Shown here piece after piece: positions 25,901 to 44,459 of a stretch of 64,000 nucleotides of DNA. The notes beneath the pieces are model-generated. The model had not been told where the DNA came from, did no database searches, and saw nothing but the letters and a program-made list of their open reading frames with translations. This DNA comes from Spodoptera frugiperda (Eukaryota > Arthropoda > Insecta > Lepidoptera > Noctuidae): positions 1,240,001-1,304,000 of the forward strand of contig NC_064233.1 of the NCBI RefSeq assembly GCF_023101765.2, written 5' to 3'. A program made the position numbers and the translations under genes. Each line of letters begins with the position of its first letter. Within the stretch, counting starts at the first letter, position 1.

Positions 25901-28900
25901 TATTGCCATATACTGGGCACAATTCCAGACTCCGTGCTACTACTGAGAAATTTTCTAAAAACCAATAAAAGCTCAGTAATACTTGGCCTGACCCGGGAGT
26001 CGAACCCGAGACCCCTTGCACGCAATCGCACTTGCAACCACTCGCCCAACGAGTCAGTGATAAATCTTACTAATGTTATAAAGGCACGGTTGAGAGTGAA
26101 AGCTAGTAATATATGATACCTTGGAAGTGATGAAGAGGTCCTCCCTGGCCACGACTCCCTCCGCTATTTTGTTCTGTATCGCAATCCCCACCTGGACCAG
26201 ACAGTAACATATTATATTATTATCTACAAACAAAGGTTACATTGCTTACATTGAAAACGTAATAGGTTACTTTGATAAAGAGTATTTAATATAACTAATT
26301 TAACTATTACAAGGGTTGTACCAATACCTATGGAAATTAAACCTTAAACCTATGGAATTAGGTAGTTTCCTCACTCAAAAATAAATTATATCGACTTTTC
26401 AATAAGTACAACAAAATATTAAATAATAATCACACTTTCATACAATATTATATGAAATGCGTATGAGTATGCATATTTGTCGCAAAAATATCATGACGTC
26501 TTATGGTTTCTGGTTTTTTGAGAGGAGAAAATCATCCAATGACTTCTCCCGTCCTCAGTGAAGCGAGAGAAAGTGTAAGCTTTTTACTGACTAAACACCA
26601 CCCTATTCCTACTTCTGCCTCGACCCGGAGCCCCGGCTGTGTATACCTACCTGTTCCTCAGTCTCATAAATGGCGGCGGTGTCGATGTGCCTGTACCCGG
26701 CGTCGATGGCAGCTTCCACCGCATGCTGCACCTTGTCATCTACCACCGGCTCCGGGGCACCCTGGGAAATATAGGCATTTCATCTTTACATATTATAAAA
26801 CAAAGTAGCTTTCTGCTGTCAGGCAGACATGACGTAGACTTAATTTAAACCTTATCTTTTAAACTACGCAACGGATTTTAGTGGTTTTTAATATAGTGAT
26901 TCAAGAGGAATGTTTATATTTAATATAATTAACTTTTTTAAATCCCTAATATTTATAGAAATTCCGTGATATAAAGTACAGTAGTTAGGGCATAGTTTGG
27001 TTCATACGGCGAGCAGAAACAACAAAGCGCCAATTCTATCGAAATATTTTACTTTTTTGTCACCATTTTATTAAATTTAATCGTTTAAATAAAAATTATA
27101 TTCAATAAACTAAAAAAAAATATCTGTCGCAAAAATCTTAACACTGAAAGCGCCAACCTGACCTAGCGGTCGACTTCCGAACTACAATCAAGGTTACACG
27201 TCAACGTCGCCAAGTATTAACACTACTCGCTAATAGATGGCGTTGTTCTCAACTTACTGCTTTGTTGAATCCTAGCCAAGTGCCGAGTCCGAGGTTCGGT
27301 ATTTCCCTGCCATCGTTCAGTTGGACCAACGGCGCCACGCCCGGCCTGGTGACTGCTTCCTGCGAAATAAATTCATTATAATAAGGATTTATATGCAATA
27401 ATTCACACGCCAGGGTAGAAACTACAGAGCGTCACCTATGCTACTACTATCTTTATACATCTCGTAATTTTTGGCTAATTGCTTAAAACTAGTTATAAGT
27501 TCTATGCTTTTAACCTAATGAAGACGATGAGACGCAACGCAACGTCACGCATTTTATCCTAGAAAGGGTAGGCAGAGGTGCGCATTACGGCATTTCACCA
27601 TTTGTGTTATAAGTCTGTGTACCTAATAGAGGCCTATTTGATGACAATATCACCGGTATACCTGACAACAACAGCCAGGCTTATACTTCTTCCTCTTCCT
27701 AAAGTCCTGGTTGTAGGTTTTGACCCTGGCGGCTATTTCCTCCGTCACCTCCGTCGCCCGGTCCAGCGCGCCCTCCACATCCGGATCAGGACGCAGAATC
27801 CGTTGACGCAAGTTATAATCCCTCTTAAACTCTTCAAGCGTCCTTTTTGACATGACTTTGTTTATATCGAAGTGATAATGAGTTTAATGTTTCCAAGCTA
27901 CACTTTGGAACGAGCACCTAGCTTCACTGACAGACAGACTGACGGGCAATTCAATTTGGCGTTTCAAAAGTGCCTAATTTAGGATTAATTGAAATAAAAG
28001 CTTTGACTTTGACTTGACTTTGACTTTGACTTTTGTAAGGCTCTTGGATAGTCTGAATGAAGTAGTCTTCTTTATTGGACTTCAAAGACTTTGGTATTTA
28101 TCGTCAGAATGCCAATTATAGGTTTTCACGGATAAAAAAACACAGTGGTTGAGGTGGTTAAGGGATGATTAATTTTATTTTGATTGGAGTTTTGTTACAT
28201 TTCAAAAAATATCTATTTAATGTACTGGTGTATCTTGCTAATTAGGATTCTCCGTTTGATTTATTTAAGTTAGTCTAGTAGTAATTTAGGTTTAAATCAT
28301 TGTTATGTGGTAGTAACTGTTCGGCATGATTTGGTTGATTGGCGTATCCATTGATATTAAAACCCCCCAAATTAATTTAATAAAAGATTTAAAAAGAATT
28401 GTATAAGGTGTAAATAAAATTATGTTTCTTTTGTCTTTCAAGTAGGTTAATGATTAATGATTTGAGTTTAAATTAGGTAGATAGTAGTAAGTAGTTATGA
28501 GAAGTAAGAATAAAAGTAATAAAAATAACATTAAAAAGTAATAAATAAATAAATGTATAGCTTAGTTGTTAGGTTAGTGTTTATCGTGAGGATGAGTGAG
28601 AGATCTTTAGAATTGAAATGTTTATTAGATACAATCGTCGGGTTAGTAATCTTTGATTTTGTTATTATGAGAGATGGACATAGTTATTTAAATGGTTTAT
28701 TTATTTCTATAAAAAATAAACATTGTCTTTGTGATACCTTTCGTAGTTAGTTTAAAGTGTGATAGAGAGTAAGTCACCAGCCACAGTAATGTTTAAAGTT
28801 GTTAAATAAAGTTATTGAAATTCATTATCGATGTTTTATTTTCGGAATCATTTTTGTTAAAGTTTATTTGCACATTTCCCAATTTCTTGATGGTTTTCCA

Positions 28901-29855
28901 TTATATTGTTTACAATCATGGTTAGTTTATATTTTAATTTGAGGTTTAAAACAGTATTTAAATCATAGTTTCTTGTTAATTTTTGTTTACAAACGTAGGT
29001 ATAGGTATCTATCTATTGTAATTTCTGACATAATTGTCAAGTTTGACATTAATTTCAATAACCAACGCAACGTATAATATACCAGAGGTGTATTGATAGA
29101 GGTTAATATTAAAATGTTATACAACCTTCATGCTCCTTTAAAAGAGATTATTTAATAGACTGTTTATTCTTCCAAAATAATTTGGGAAAGACTTGTAGTA
29201 AGAAAATGATCTGGACTAATAAATAAAATTAGAGTGTCTGTTTGTAATATTGAAATAACCGCTTTTTACTTTTTACATGCATATGAATATACATACGATA
29301 GGAATTCATAATGCTATGTAGGTACTTATTCTATTTTTGTCTACATATTTGGAGTTGTTAGACAACCTAATTTGACTTCTAAAAATCTATCTAGATATTA
29401 TGAGCACTTCTACTTAAACTATGAAATATAGAACTACTACGAATGGAGTTTCATAGCACGTTCTTCTCCATTCGAATGATATATTGGAAAGAGCATACTA
29501 GTTTCACTGACAGACAGACAGACTATTGTTTGTCTACATATTCTGGAGTTGTTAGACGTAACCTAATTTGACTCCTAATTATATATTATCCGTTAGAAAT
29601 GATTTGCACTTTGACTTTGACCAGCTATCCTTGCTAGCTCGGCTCCTATTGATCGTAACGTGAAGTTTTATAGCCTCCCATAAACAATAAACATTAAACT
29701 ATACGAACACAAAAAATATTTATTGAAATCGAACCAGCAGTTCCTCAGATTAACACATTCAAACAAGCATACAACTTTATAATATTAGTATAGATGCAAT
29801 TACTCACAGTACAGATCACGAGGAATGCAAGAACACATAGCCTGGTCAGGGTCAT
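22926..29855 (-). CDS. Secreted aldo-keto reductase AKR1 (3-dehydroecdysone 3-beta-reductase-like)
   Basis: Eight phase-0 exons join to 336 residues: 29808-29855, 27258-27359, 26651-26761, 26120-26191, 25454-25570, 24481-24648, 23424-23627 and 22926-23114. Exon 1 is only a signal peptide ([16 protein letters not shown]). The body is a typical NADPH-dependent aldo-keto reductase barrel: [43 protein letters not shown] and a C-terminal PYYPF. The catalytic tetrad is present as Asp77, Tyr82, Lys111 and His144 (AKR1 family roles). Length is normal for the family with a leader added. Haemolymph 3-dehydroecdysone 3-beta-reductases of moths are secreted enzymes of this family, so a role in ecdysteroid conversion is plausible, but the sequence does not prove the substrate. 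The stop is followed two bases later by AATAAA. It is head-to-head with AKR2. A second possible first exon lies in intron 1. Confidence 0.9.
23990..24155 (-). mobile_element. LINE tail in AKR1 intron 6
   Basis: Directly beside SINE-1 at 24190. A further copy in AKR1 intron 3 lies at 26515-26640. Confidence 0.7.
24190..24445 (-). mobile_element. SINE-1 in AKR1 intron 6
   Basis: Reversed head GCGACCGATTG... ends about 35 bases before exon 6 of AKR1 in window order. A LINE tail precedes it. Confidence 0.75.
25075..25350. mobile_element. MITE-3 in AKR1 intron 5
   Basis: GGACATTTACCATG at the left and ATGGTAAATATCCCGTCTTA at the right are inverted copies. Confidence 0.7.
25730..26060 (-). mobile_element. 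SINE-1 in AKR1 intron 4
   Basis: Near full length; the middle contains a short duplication (CACGATTTGTGTCATCACAC). Confidence 0.75.
27662..27853 (-). CDS. Candidate alternative first exon of AKR1
   Basis: An ATG at 27853 opens 64 codons of charged sequence ([17 protein letters not shown], later [13 protein letters not shown]) with no hydrophobic leader. The frame runs to CAG|GTATAC, a good 5' splice site in phase 0, the same phase as the AKR1 signal-peptide exon, so it could splice straight to exon 2 at 27359. Without splicing, the frame stops four codons later. An in-frame TAA lies upstream of the ATG, so it cannot be an internal exon in this frame. If used, it would give a non-secreted AKR1 with a basic, cysteine-rich N-terminal extension. 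The alternative is a separate 67-residue gene on the same strand. I do not recognise the peptide. Confidence 0.5.
27880..29800. other. AT-rich AKR1 intron 1 with CR1-type and RTE tails
   Basis: CR1-type tails with TTTGACTTTGAC runs lie at 27880-28035 and 29420-29620, and an RTE tail at 29640-29800. Between 28040 and 29400 I see only AT-rich sequence and no supported gene. Further CR1-type tails are at 24685-24915 and 52600-52740. Confidence 0.6.
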
Positions 29856-29877
29856 GTTGTGTCAGCCGCTCAGCAGG

Positions 29878-29909
29878 CACTGAGCCGCGCTCAGCTCAGC
29901 CAGGCTATA
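29878..29909 (-). promoter_or_regulatory. TATA-like box and initiator of AKR1
   Basis: On the minus strand GATATAG (T of TATA at 29909) lies 28 bases before the A of TCAGTG (29883-29878), a good arthropod initiator. The ATG at 29855 would then be only about 26 bases downstream. Spacing and motifs fit; no other evidence. Confidence 0.4.
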
Positions 29910-29999
29910 TCTCAGCCACTGTGACCGACAGCTGAACTTACTGGCGCAGATATACCAGTAGGCAGAAACTTGAAATCATCTGTTCATCATGAGAATTTG

Positions 30000-31090
30000 A
30001 AATATGGGATAATAGAGCCAGGGCTGTATTATCTGAAGTGGCTGGGGCGCCAGGTTACAGAGGGGCGCCGGGAGATGTAAGTGCCTAACTGCCCATAGAG
30101 TGGCGGCAGGGACATACATTAGGGGCGCCAATGAGGTGCTTGTCTAAGGCGCTCTTTTGGTTTAATCCACTTCTGAAGAGAGACTTGTCTCAGTACGAAT
30201 AGGTCGGCTCGACCGGAGTGATACCATGACCTATAGATAACCGACATGAAACAATGCTTTCGTTGTGTGAGTGAGGTTACTGGAGGTCCTTATGCCCAGT
30301 TATTATTATAATAGTTCAAGACCGATCGAAATGGAGGACCTTTGTGGACGCCCTCTGACCCTCTGCCTCATTTAGGAGACATAGGGCTTTAAGTCAAATA
30401 AGTCAAGTTTATTTCCAATCCCCCAAAAGGCCGACAACGCCCTCGTGACATCTCCAGTGTTACGGGTATTCATAGACAGCGGCGATTGCTTACCATCAGG
30501 TGCTCCGTCTACTCGTGTCGACCTGCCGTAGATATCCCCATCGGCTCTGCACTGCAAATAATCTTTGACCAAACATTTTTCACAATACATAACAATTAGC
30601 AAGAAACTGGTTCTATCGGAGTATCTAACTATATACACCAGTTACATTTGACCCGCTCTTATATACTAATCTCATAGGATTAGGGGTCTTACTTATATGG
30701 TTTATGTATTGGCTAATACATAAGACCTAGCAATTGTATGCTTTTGATAAGGTGTCAGGGATCAATCTTAAATGGATTGTTTGAAAGCTGGGTTCATTGT
30801 TATTTGCTTATGTACATATATGTACCTATGTATGTATGTTTATACATAATATATGTATTAAGGTGCTAAGTGTTAAAGTGTACAAGAAAACGACCATTTT
30901 ATTCCTTAATCATTTTTATCTTGGAAATCCATCGAGAGGTGCTCTTGAAAATCATCCAATAACTTCTCTGCTTTGTCTGTATTTTAAAAGAGACTGTGAC
31001 TTCTGGATTTATTCTCAGAGTAATCAGTTAGGAAGTAACTAAACTAAAACTGCTACTATTTAGCAGCTTATTTACAGAAAAAAACATGGA
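30000..31090. other. Spacer between AKR1 and AKR2: repeat N and SINE-2 pieces
   Basis: Repeat N (GGGGCGCCAGGTTACAGAGG) at about 30045-30180, then broken SINE-2 text at 30195-30310 and 30420-30510. Beyond that, AT-rich sequence with nothing recognised to 31090. Confidence 0.55.
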
Positions 31091-31249
31091 TGAACAGTTC
31101 GTCTGTGATCATGGCGCTTGCAACAGACATAAATAAACATGGTAAATATCCCGTCTTAAGTTCTAATGATAGTGTTAGTGACCATGTCAGTTTAAAAACT
31201 TATTTCATTATCAAAACCTAAAAATATCTGTCACAAAGATACCCTTTTT

Positions 31250-31400
31250 TTCGGGGAAATCATTCATCATCTCCCGCCTTGGGCGAGGCAAGAGGGAGTG
31301 TCAGACTCTTACTGACTAAAAACCACCCCGTTCCTAATCCTGCTTTTCGAGCCGGAGCCCCGGTAACCCGCTAGGTAGTCCGCAGCTCCGGATATTCGTT
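31250..31400 (-). mobile_element. LINE tail between AKR1 and AKR2
   Basis: GCCTTGGGCGAGGCAAGAGG; a second copy lies at 32460-32620. Confidence 0.7.
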
Positions 31401-31424
31401 ACCCTAAACTAGCTTTTGCCACAT

Positions 31425-31500
31425 GTACATTGTACAGTGGCATTACGTGCCATAATGTGCACCTCTACCTACCCCTTCGGAGATAAAAGGCGTGACGATA
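31425..31500 (+). mobile_element. SINE-1 fragment
   Basis: GTACAGTGGCATTACGTGCC to AAAAGGCGTGACGAT. A fragment of the opposite direction lies at 27540-27640. Confidence 0.65.
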
Positions 31501-31537
31501 CGTGGTTTTATTCAATTGACTTTGATAGTCTAATCTC

Positions 31538-32275
31538 TAATCTCATATTTACTTTGTACATGATTCCATTGACCTCTGTGCCACGACCCACGAGAGTCCG
31601 CTATGAACCTGTTTTGTACAAAACTCTACAGCGAATTATCTAAACATCAGCTATTATACTAATTATAGCAACCATCAATTATTATACTATATTACTATCA
31701 AGCATATATTTGAGGAGTCGAGGTGGCCCAAAGGTCTAAGAAGTGCTGCTTCTCATGTATGAGGTCGTGGGCTCGATACCTAGTAACGGCAAGTACCAAT
31801 GTGACTTTTCCGTAATCTCATATTTACTTTGTACATGATTCCATTGACCTCTGTGTGCCACGACCCTCGAGAGTCCGCTATGAACCTATTTTGTTAAAAA
31901 CATCGTACAACGAATTATCTAAACAACAGCTATTATACTAATTATAGCAACCATCAATTATTATACTATATTACTATCAAGCATATATCGAGGAGTCGTG
32001 GTGGCCCAAAGTTATAAGACGTTGCTTCTCATGTATGAGGTCGTGGGCTCGAAACCTACTAACGGCAAGTACCAATGTGACATTTTCCGGCCATAAGTAC
32101 TTTGTAACGATTACTTCAGACACCACTGAGAACCGGAGTAGGCCTCCTGTGAATGAAACCTAGGTTTTTTATTATAAGTTTGAAATCGCCAACTCGTGGT
32201 GATTAATAATCAAACCTTCTCCGTGTGAGAAGAGGCCTTTGGACAGCAGTGGCCACTTATAGGCTGTTGATGTGA
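31538..32275 (+). repeat. 275-bp tandem duplication with SINE-4
   Basis: AATCTCATATTTACTTTGTA starts at 31538 and again at about 31813. Each unit ends in the tRNA-like start of SINE-4 (GTCGTGGGCTCGAAACC form), and only the second copy continues into the SINE-4 body to 32275. Confidence 0.8.
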
Positions 32276-32679
32276 TACCTGCTCGTTTGCCGATCTATAC
32301 CATAAAAAATAATATTATCGTAGCTCCTTTTCAAGGTGAAGAAACAGAAACAAACAAAGACACTATTATTAAGAATAACTTTACTTTTGTCATCCGAAAA
32401 CAGCGCAGAATAATGTATTAGGTACTCGCGTCTGGTTTCTCTCACTGTACTCGACTCCTTCTTTTTTTTTTTGAGGGCGTAAAATCATCCAATGACTTCT
32501 CCCGCCTTGTGCGAGGCCAGAGGGAGTGTCAGACTCTTACTGACTAAAAACCACCCCGTTCCTACTTCTGCTTGTCGAGCCGGAGCCCCGGTAAACCCGG
32601 TAGGTAGTCCGCAGCCCATACTGTGATGTATTATCTCCTATAGCCTTCCTCGATAAATGCACTATCCAACATAGAATTG

Positions 32680-32865
32680 GAACTTAGAACGGGATATTTA
32701 CCATGTTTTTCAATTTTTATGAGTTTTCGTGATCATAGCGCTTGCAACAGTGCCGAAATATCGGAAACTTATAAAAAAAATAATTGAAAAACCATGGTAA
32801 ATATCCCGTTTCAAGTTTCAATTCTAGTGTTAGTGACCATATCAGTTTAAAAACTAATAAAAATA
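32680..32865. mobile_element. MITE-3, short palindromic form
   Basis: AACGGGATATTTACCATG...CATGGTAAATATCCCGTT with a reduced middle. A half copy lies at 31090-31205. Confidence 0.7.
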
Positions 32866-33216
32866 ATTATTTATATCGGACCAGCAATTCCGGAGACTAG
32901 CACGTTTAAACAAACAAACTAACTCTTTAGCTTTACATTTTAAGCATAGAATTGTAGATCAAAGCACATAAGGTAATTGTCATTCAGGTAAACGCATTGA
33001 GAACATTACATACATACATACAAGCATATTAGTAGCTGTGTATAGTAAGCATAACACAAGATTGTAGCGATCCCCTCTACTCAAACACAGAAGCAGCCAT
33101 AGCGCGTAGCTAGTCGATCGTCGCATATCAATAGGTCACAGTATTGGTCAAATTTTATCGAAAAAAAATACCAAATTACGTGTTAAATGTTATAACATTT
33201 TAGTGCCAAAGCGACC

Positions 33217-40935
<7,719 letters not shown>

Positions 40936-40964
40936 GCAATATTGTTTTCTATGAAACTTGTGTT

Positions 40965-40970
40965 AATAAA
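40965..40970 (+). promoter_or_regulatory. Polyadenylation signal of AKR2
   Basis: AATAAA 29 bases after the TGA stop. Confidence 0.6.
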
Positions 40971-41104
40971 CTCACACTATTTTATTGCCAAATTGTGTTT
41001 ATTTCTTAAAAAAAAGCCGTTTCCCCACCTCAGGATTTATAAAGAAAGAGCCATATTGGTTTTCTAATATAATTGCCTCAATATACTGACACTCACAAAT
41101 AAAT

Positions 41105-41325
41105 TGTGTTTCTTTCTTTAAAAAAAACCATTTCCCTACACTAGGATTTTCTCCTGTGTCGTAGGTGCGTTTACAAACATACAAGTTCACATACACATGA
41201 CACCCAGACCCCGAAACAACAACTTGTGGATCACGCAGAGTTGCTTTGTGCGGGAAACGAACCCGAGACACGTAGGACGGCAGCCAGTTGCCCAGCCACC
41301 TCGCCCACTGTGCAGTTACAGTCTA
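41105..41325 (-). mobile_element. SINE-3 downstream of AKR2
   Basis: GGATTTTCTCCTGTGTCGTA at 41150 with the reversed head to about 41320. Confidence 0.75.
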
Positions 41326-41579
41326 CACGTTACGCGGCAGTCGGTCACCGTTTCCTTGTTAATATTTCATCAGAAACTTTTATATTTAGTGTCTCGTTAG
41401 ACTAGCTGATGGATCACCTGATGGTAAGCAATGGACGCCTATGGACACCCGAAACTCTACAGAAATTGCAAGCTTCATAATCGAATATCTCTATAATATT
41501 ATACACGCAATAAAGTAAACTTATTTATAATGGATAAAATAAAATTCTTTATTCATTTAATAACTTTATAATAGATCAC

Positions 41580-42000
41580 TTTATACCAGAGACGGATTAT
41601 ACCCAGCGAGCGCCCTAGGCAAGCACCGCATTGGCGCCCCTATTGTATGTAGTCCCCACCGCCACACTATGGGCAGTCGAGCACGTGGGACTCGTGGCGC
41701 CATCTGTAACCTAGCGCCCGGCACTTGTCTAGTTCGCCTCAGGTATAATACGACCCTGCTTTATACATAATGTACTAAGTACTATGGCCAACATTTTGTG
41801 GTGGGTAACAAAACTATATGAGATCCAGACACTATTTATTTTATGGGACAAGAACGCCACATCCTCCCAAAACCGCTGCAACTCCTGTGCACCAGGATCT
41901 ACAGTAGATACAACCATGAAAACACCGGAACACTAAAGTCCGGCGCGTCCCAGGGACATGAATGACTGTCTTGGATCCCGCAACGAAATAAATCAATTAA
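41580..42000. repeat. Repeat N and repeat H downstream of AKR2
   Basis: Repeat N at 41580-41755 (GCGCCCTAGGCAAGCACCGC), repeat H at 41835-41995. Repeat N also occurs at 38510-38590 and 62990-63165; repeat H at 21545-21760 and 54945-55085. Confidence 0.65.
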
Positions 42001-42359
42001 GAATATGACTGGTATTTCCTAAAACTGCAACCAATCGCCGTGGGATATGCAGTAGTATGCTTTAACTAAACGAATGCTATCTGTGATGCCCAAACATTGT
42101 GTTAAACAAATAAACAATGTGCTCATGTCTTGACTAGATATTTTATCAAATCAATAGATTTTTGTTTCTTTTCCTTGCACAAACCATCATCCAAGGCTTT
42201 CTTCTTGCGCAAACAACCAATATTTTCATTGCGCAAACTACATCACATCTTTTGCTTCGCAAACAAATTATCTTTTCCGTATTACGCCAACGACCGTCCT
42301 TTCGATTTTACCCTTTGCGTAAACCGACTTCTTCCATTCTTTCCACCTATTTCTTGTGA

Positions 42360-42545
42360 GCCATCAGACCACCACAGATGGGGCCCAGTAGAGCTGATGC
42401 CTGATCCGGAGCTGCCGACCACTGGGGCTCCGGCTCGAAAAGCAGGAGTAGGAACGGGGTGGTTTTTCGTCAGTAAGAATCTGACACTCCCTCTCGCCTC
42501 GCCCAAAGCGACTGAATCGACTGCATGATGTTCCCCCCTTAAAAA
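42360..42545 (+). mobile_element. LINE tail inserted in the TGCGCAAA cluster
   Basis: Forward copy with A-run at 42540; the motif cluster continues on both sides. Confidence 0.75.
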
Positions 42546-42600
42546 AAATCCTTTTTCTTGCGCAAACATCCTTCAGCTATCCCTTTTAGCGCAAAGCACT

Positions 42601-42606
42601 TTTATT
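42601..42606 (-). promoter_or_regulatory. Possible polyadenylation signal of the Myb/SANT-like gene
   Basis: AATAAA on the minus strand about 70 bases after the stop at 42678. It lies inside the cluster of TGCGCAAA motifs. Confidence 0.4.
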
Positions 42607-42677
42607 TAATGCGCAAACAGTCTTTACATTGCGCAAAAGACTTCACAAAACTTGTTCCAGTTTAAAAACATTTACTG

Positions 42678-44314
42678 TTATAACTTCTTCAACTCTTTGA
42701 CCATCAACTGCTTCTTCAACCTCAGAATAGACATCTCCATCTCATGTTTCTCTTTCTTAAACTTTTTCTCCATCTCAAACAACTCTTTCTGCTTTTTTAA
42801 CTCAAACTCCACTAACTCCCTTCTCAATTCTTCTACTGATTTCTTCTCTTCTGTGATTAGGATCGGGTCTGTGTCCTGTTTCATTAAACTTATGTTGGGT
42901 TTGATGTCCGAGGGGGGTAAGTCTATGTGTTCAGTGACGGGGGATGACGTCACTAGGTAGTCGTCCTGTGATTGGTCGTCGGGTATGTCGAGGCCCCCGC
43001 TGTCGTCTATTTTTGTGTTTTTCTCTTTGATGTCCAGACCGTTGGTTTTCTGGAAATTAGAAAGTTGTTTTTTAATTTTTCATCAATGAAGACAAATTGT
43101 CGCTTGGAATACTACTTTAATAAAACGCATCAAATTTTAGGAGTGGGACCAAACCGGCCATTTCTACGTATAAAATGTACCTCAGGAGTGAATCAATATA
43201 TCTTCGAAAATATTTGTTTCCGTAAGAATATAAAAAATACGTGTCTAATGTTTTAAAATAATTTGCAAGACGGACAAAAATAAATTGTAAACGAAACTAT
43301 GATTGAAACTGAAAATAAATATTAGAGTGTGGTTACGTTTTCATGTTTTTCAAACACAATACCAGTCACAGATCACAATTATTTTTTATTTTCAACAACT
43401 ATTATTCGACTCACCGCCGCTCCTTTCAATGGGTAATGCAAAGGGTGGTAGCTCTTCATCTGATGGTATACCGAGGCAGTGGGCAGCAGGTTCCCCTCCT
43501 CGTCCGTGAGGATCTTGATGATCCTCTCCTCCAGAGGGTTCAGGTGGACTGCGCAGTGGGTGCCCTCCGCCAGACATTTCTGTATAACGGCATACTTCCT
43601 CCTGATCTTGAATTTGAGATCGATCCAGTACTGAAACATGGTAATATATATTTTATTTAGTTTTTTTTATGGTATCAGTCGGTATACGAGCAGACGGATC
43701 ACCTGATGGTAAGCAATCGCCGCCGCCCATGGACACCCTTTCGGGTGTCACTTGAAGCGTTACAAGTGCGCTGCCGACCTTTTGGGTGTTACGAATTAAA
43801 GGGTTGTTGGGGAATCGGAGATTGGGAAGATGGGGGGGGGGGGGCAATTGGTCCTCCGGTAATCTCACTCACACAACGAAACACAACGCAAGCGTTGTTT
43901 CACGTCAGTATTCTGTGAGGCCGTAGTATCATTCCGGTAGAGCCGGCCCAGCAGTGCCGAAGCATGCCTCTCCCACACTTCAGAAATCAGTCGTAGCTAA
44001 TAAGTAAAAAAAGAATCACGCAAATCGGTCCAAAAACCTCGGCGTAATCGATAAGAACCTCCTCCTTTTTGGGAGGTCAGTTAATATATATTCTAAACAC
44101 TCACCCTAGCCCAACACTTGCCACTCTTCGTAACATTCTCATCAATCCTATTCAGGGTCCGGGCGATCTTCTCCCACATCCTCTTGGACTGTATGTGCCC
44201 CTCCCGGGAGCGCGCACTGGCCAGCGCCAGCGGCGGGTAGCGCTCCATGTACTGAGCCAGCACCTCCAGGTGCTGCCGCGACACTTGGCGCCGGTAGAAC
44301 ATCTCCTCGGTCAT
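42678..44314 (-). CDS. Myb/SANT-like (Zeste-type) DNA-binding protein with coiled-coil tail
   Basis: Three phase-0 exons join to 265 residues: 44105-44314, 43415-43630 and 42678-43049. Exon 1 and the start of exon 2 form a trihelical Myb/SANT-like domain: [20 protein letters not shown], then [35 protein letters not shown]. This matches the layout of insect Zeste-like regulators, where a Leu-Trp-spaced domain precedes a basic DLK.K.R segment. The middle is acidic ([11 protein letters not shown]). The last about 60 residues are a Glu/Lys-rich coiled coil ([20 protein letters not shown]), likely for self-association, as in this class. The ATG at 44314 lies 18 bases after an acceptor-like TTTTCCAG, so a non-coding first exon probably sits upstream toward the ERGIC-53 gene. 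Such proteins can be host regulators or tamed transposon-related genes; no transposase is adjacent. Nuclear function is inferred. Confidence 0.82.
43080..43285. mobile_element. Third copy of the 2040-2400 MITE family
   Basis: Partial copy in intron 2 of the Myb/SANT-like gene (TTTTAGGAGTGGGACC, AAATACGTGTCTAATG). Confidence 0.55.
43660..43980 (-). mobile_element. SINE-2 in Myb/SANT intron 1
   Basis: Full length, reversed, with a 12-base G run near 43835. A short fragment is at 44350-44450. Confidence 0.8.
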
Positions 44315-44459
44315 GTCTTGTCTGCTGGAAAAATTTGATTGAAAATATATTTTTTTTATGAGATAAGCCGATAAACGAGCAGATCCATGGATATCCGAAA
44401 TTAAATCCTTGGATACCAAAAGCGTTACAAGTGCGTTGCCAACAGGGACTGCATACCGG

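Larger units (their letters stand above)
42175..42638. promoter_or_regulatory. Cluster of TTGCGCAA-type palindromes
   Basis: TTGCGCAAAC or close variants occur at 42175, 42205, 42229, 42255, 42314, 42558, 42587, 42609 and 42629, mostly 20-35 bases apart. A LINE tail (about 42360-42545) splits the run in two. ATTGCGCAAT is the consensus site of C/EBP-type bZIP factors. The run sits just 3' of the Myb/SANT-like gene and may overlap its 3' UTR. It could be a decayed tandem repeat, a regulatory cluster, or both. Confidence 0.45.

Noticed and set aside
28553..28750. 65-codon frame in AKR1 intron 1
   Set aside because: Hydrophobic, AT-driven composition, no splice or promoter support; chance ORF.
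43343..43660. 105-codon plus-strand frame
   Set aside because: Antisense to exon 2 of the Myb/SANT-like gene, which has splice sites and domain support.
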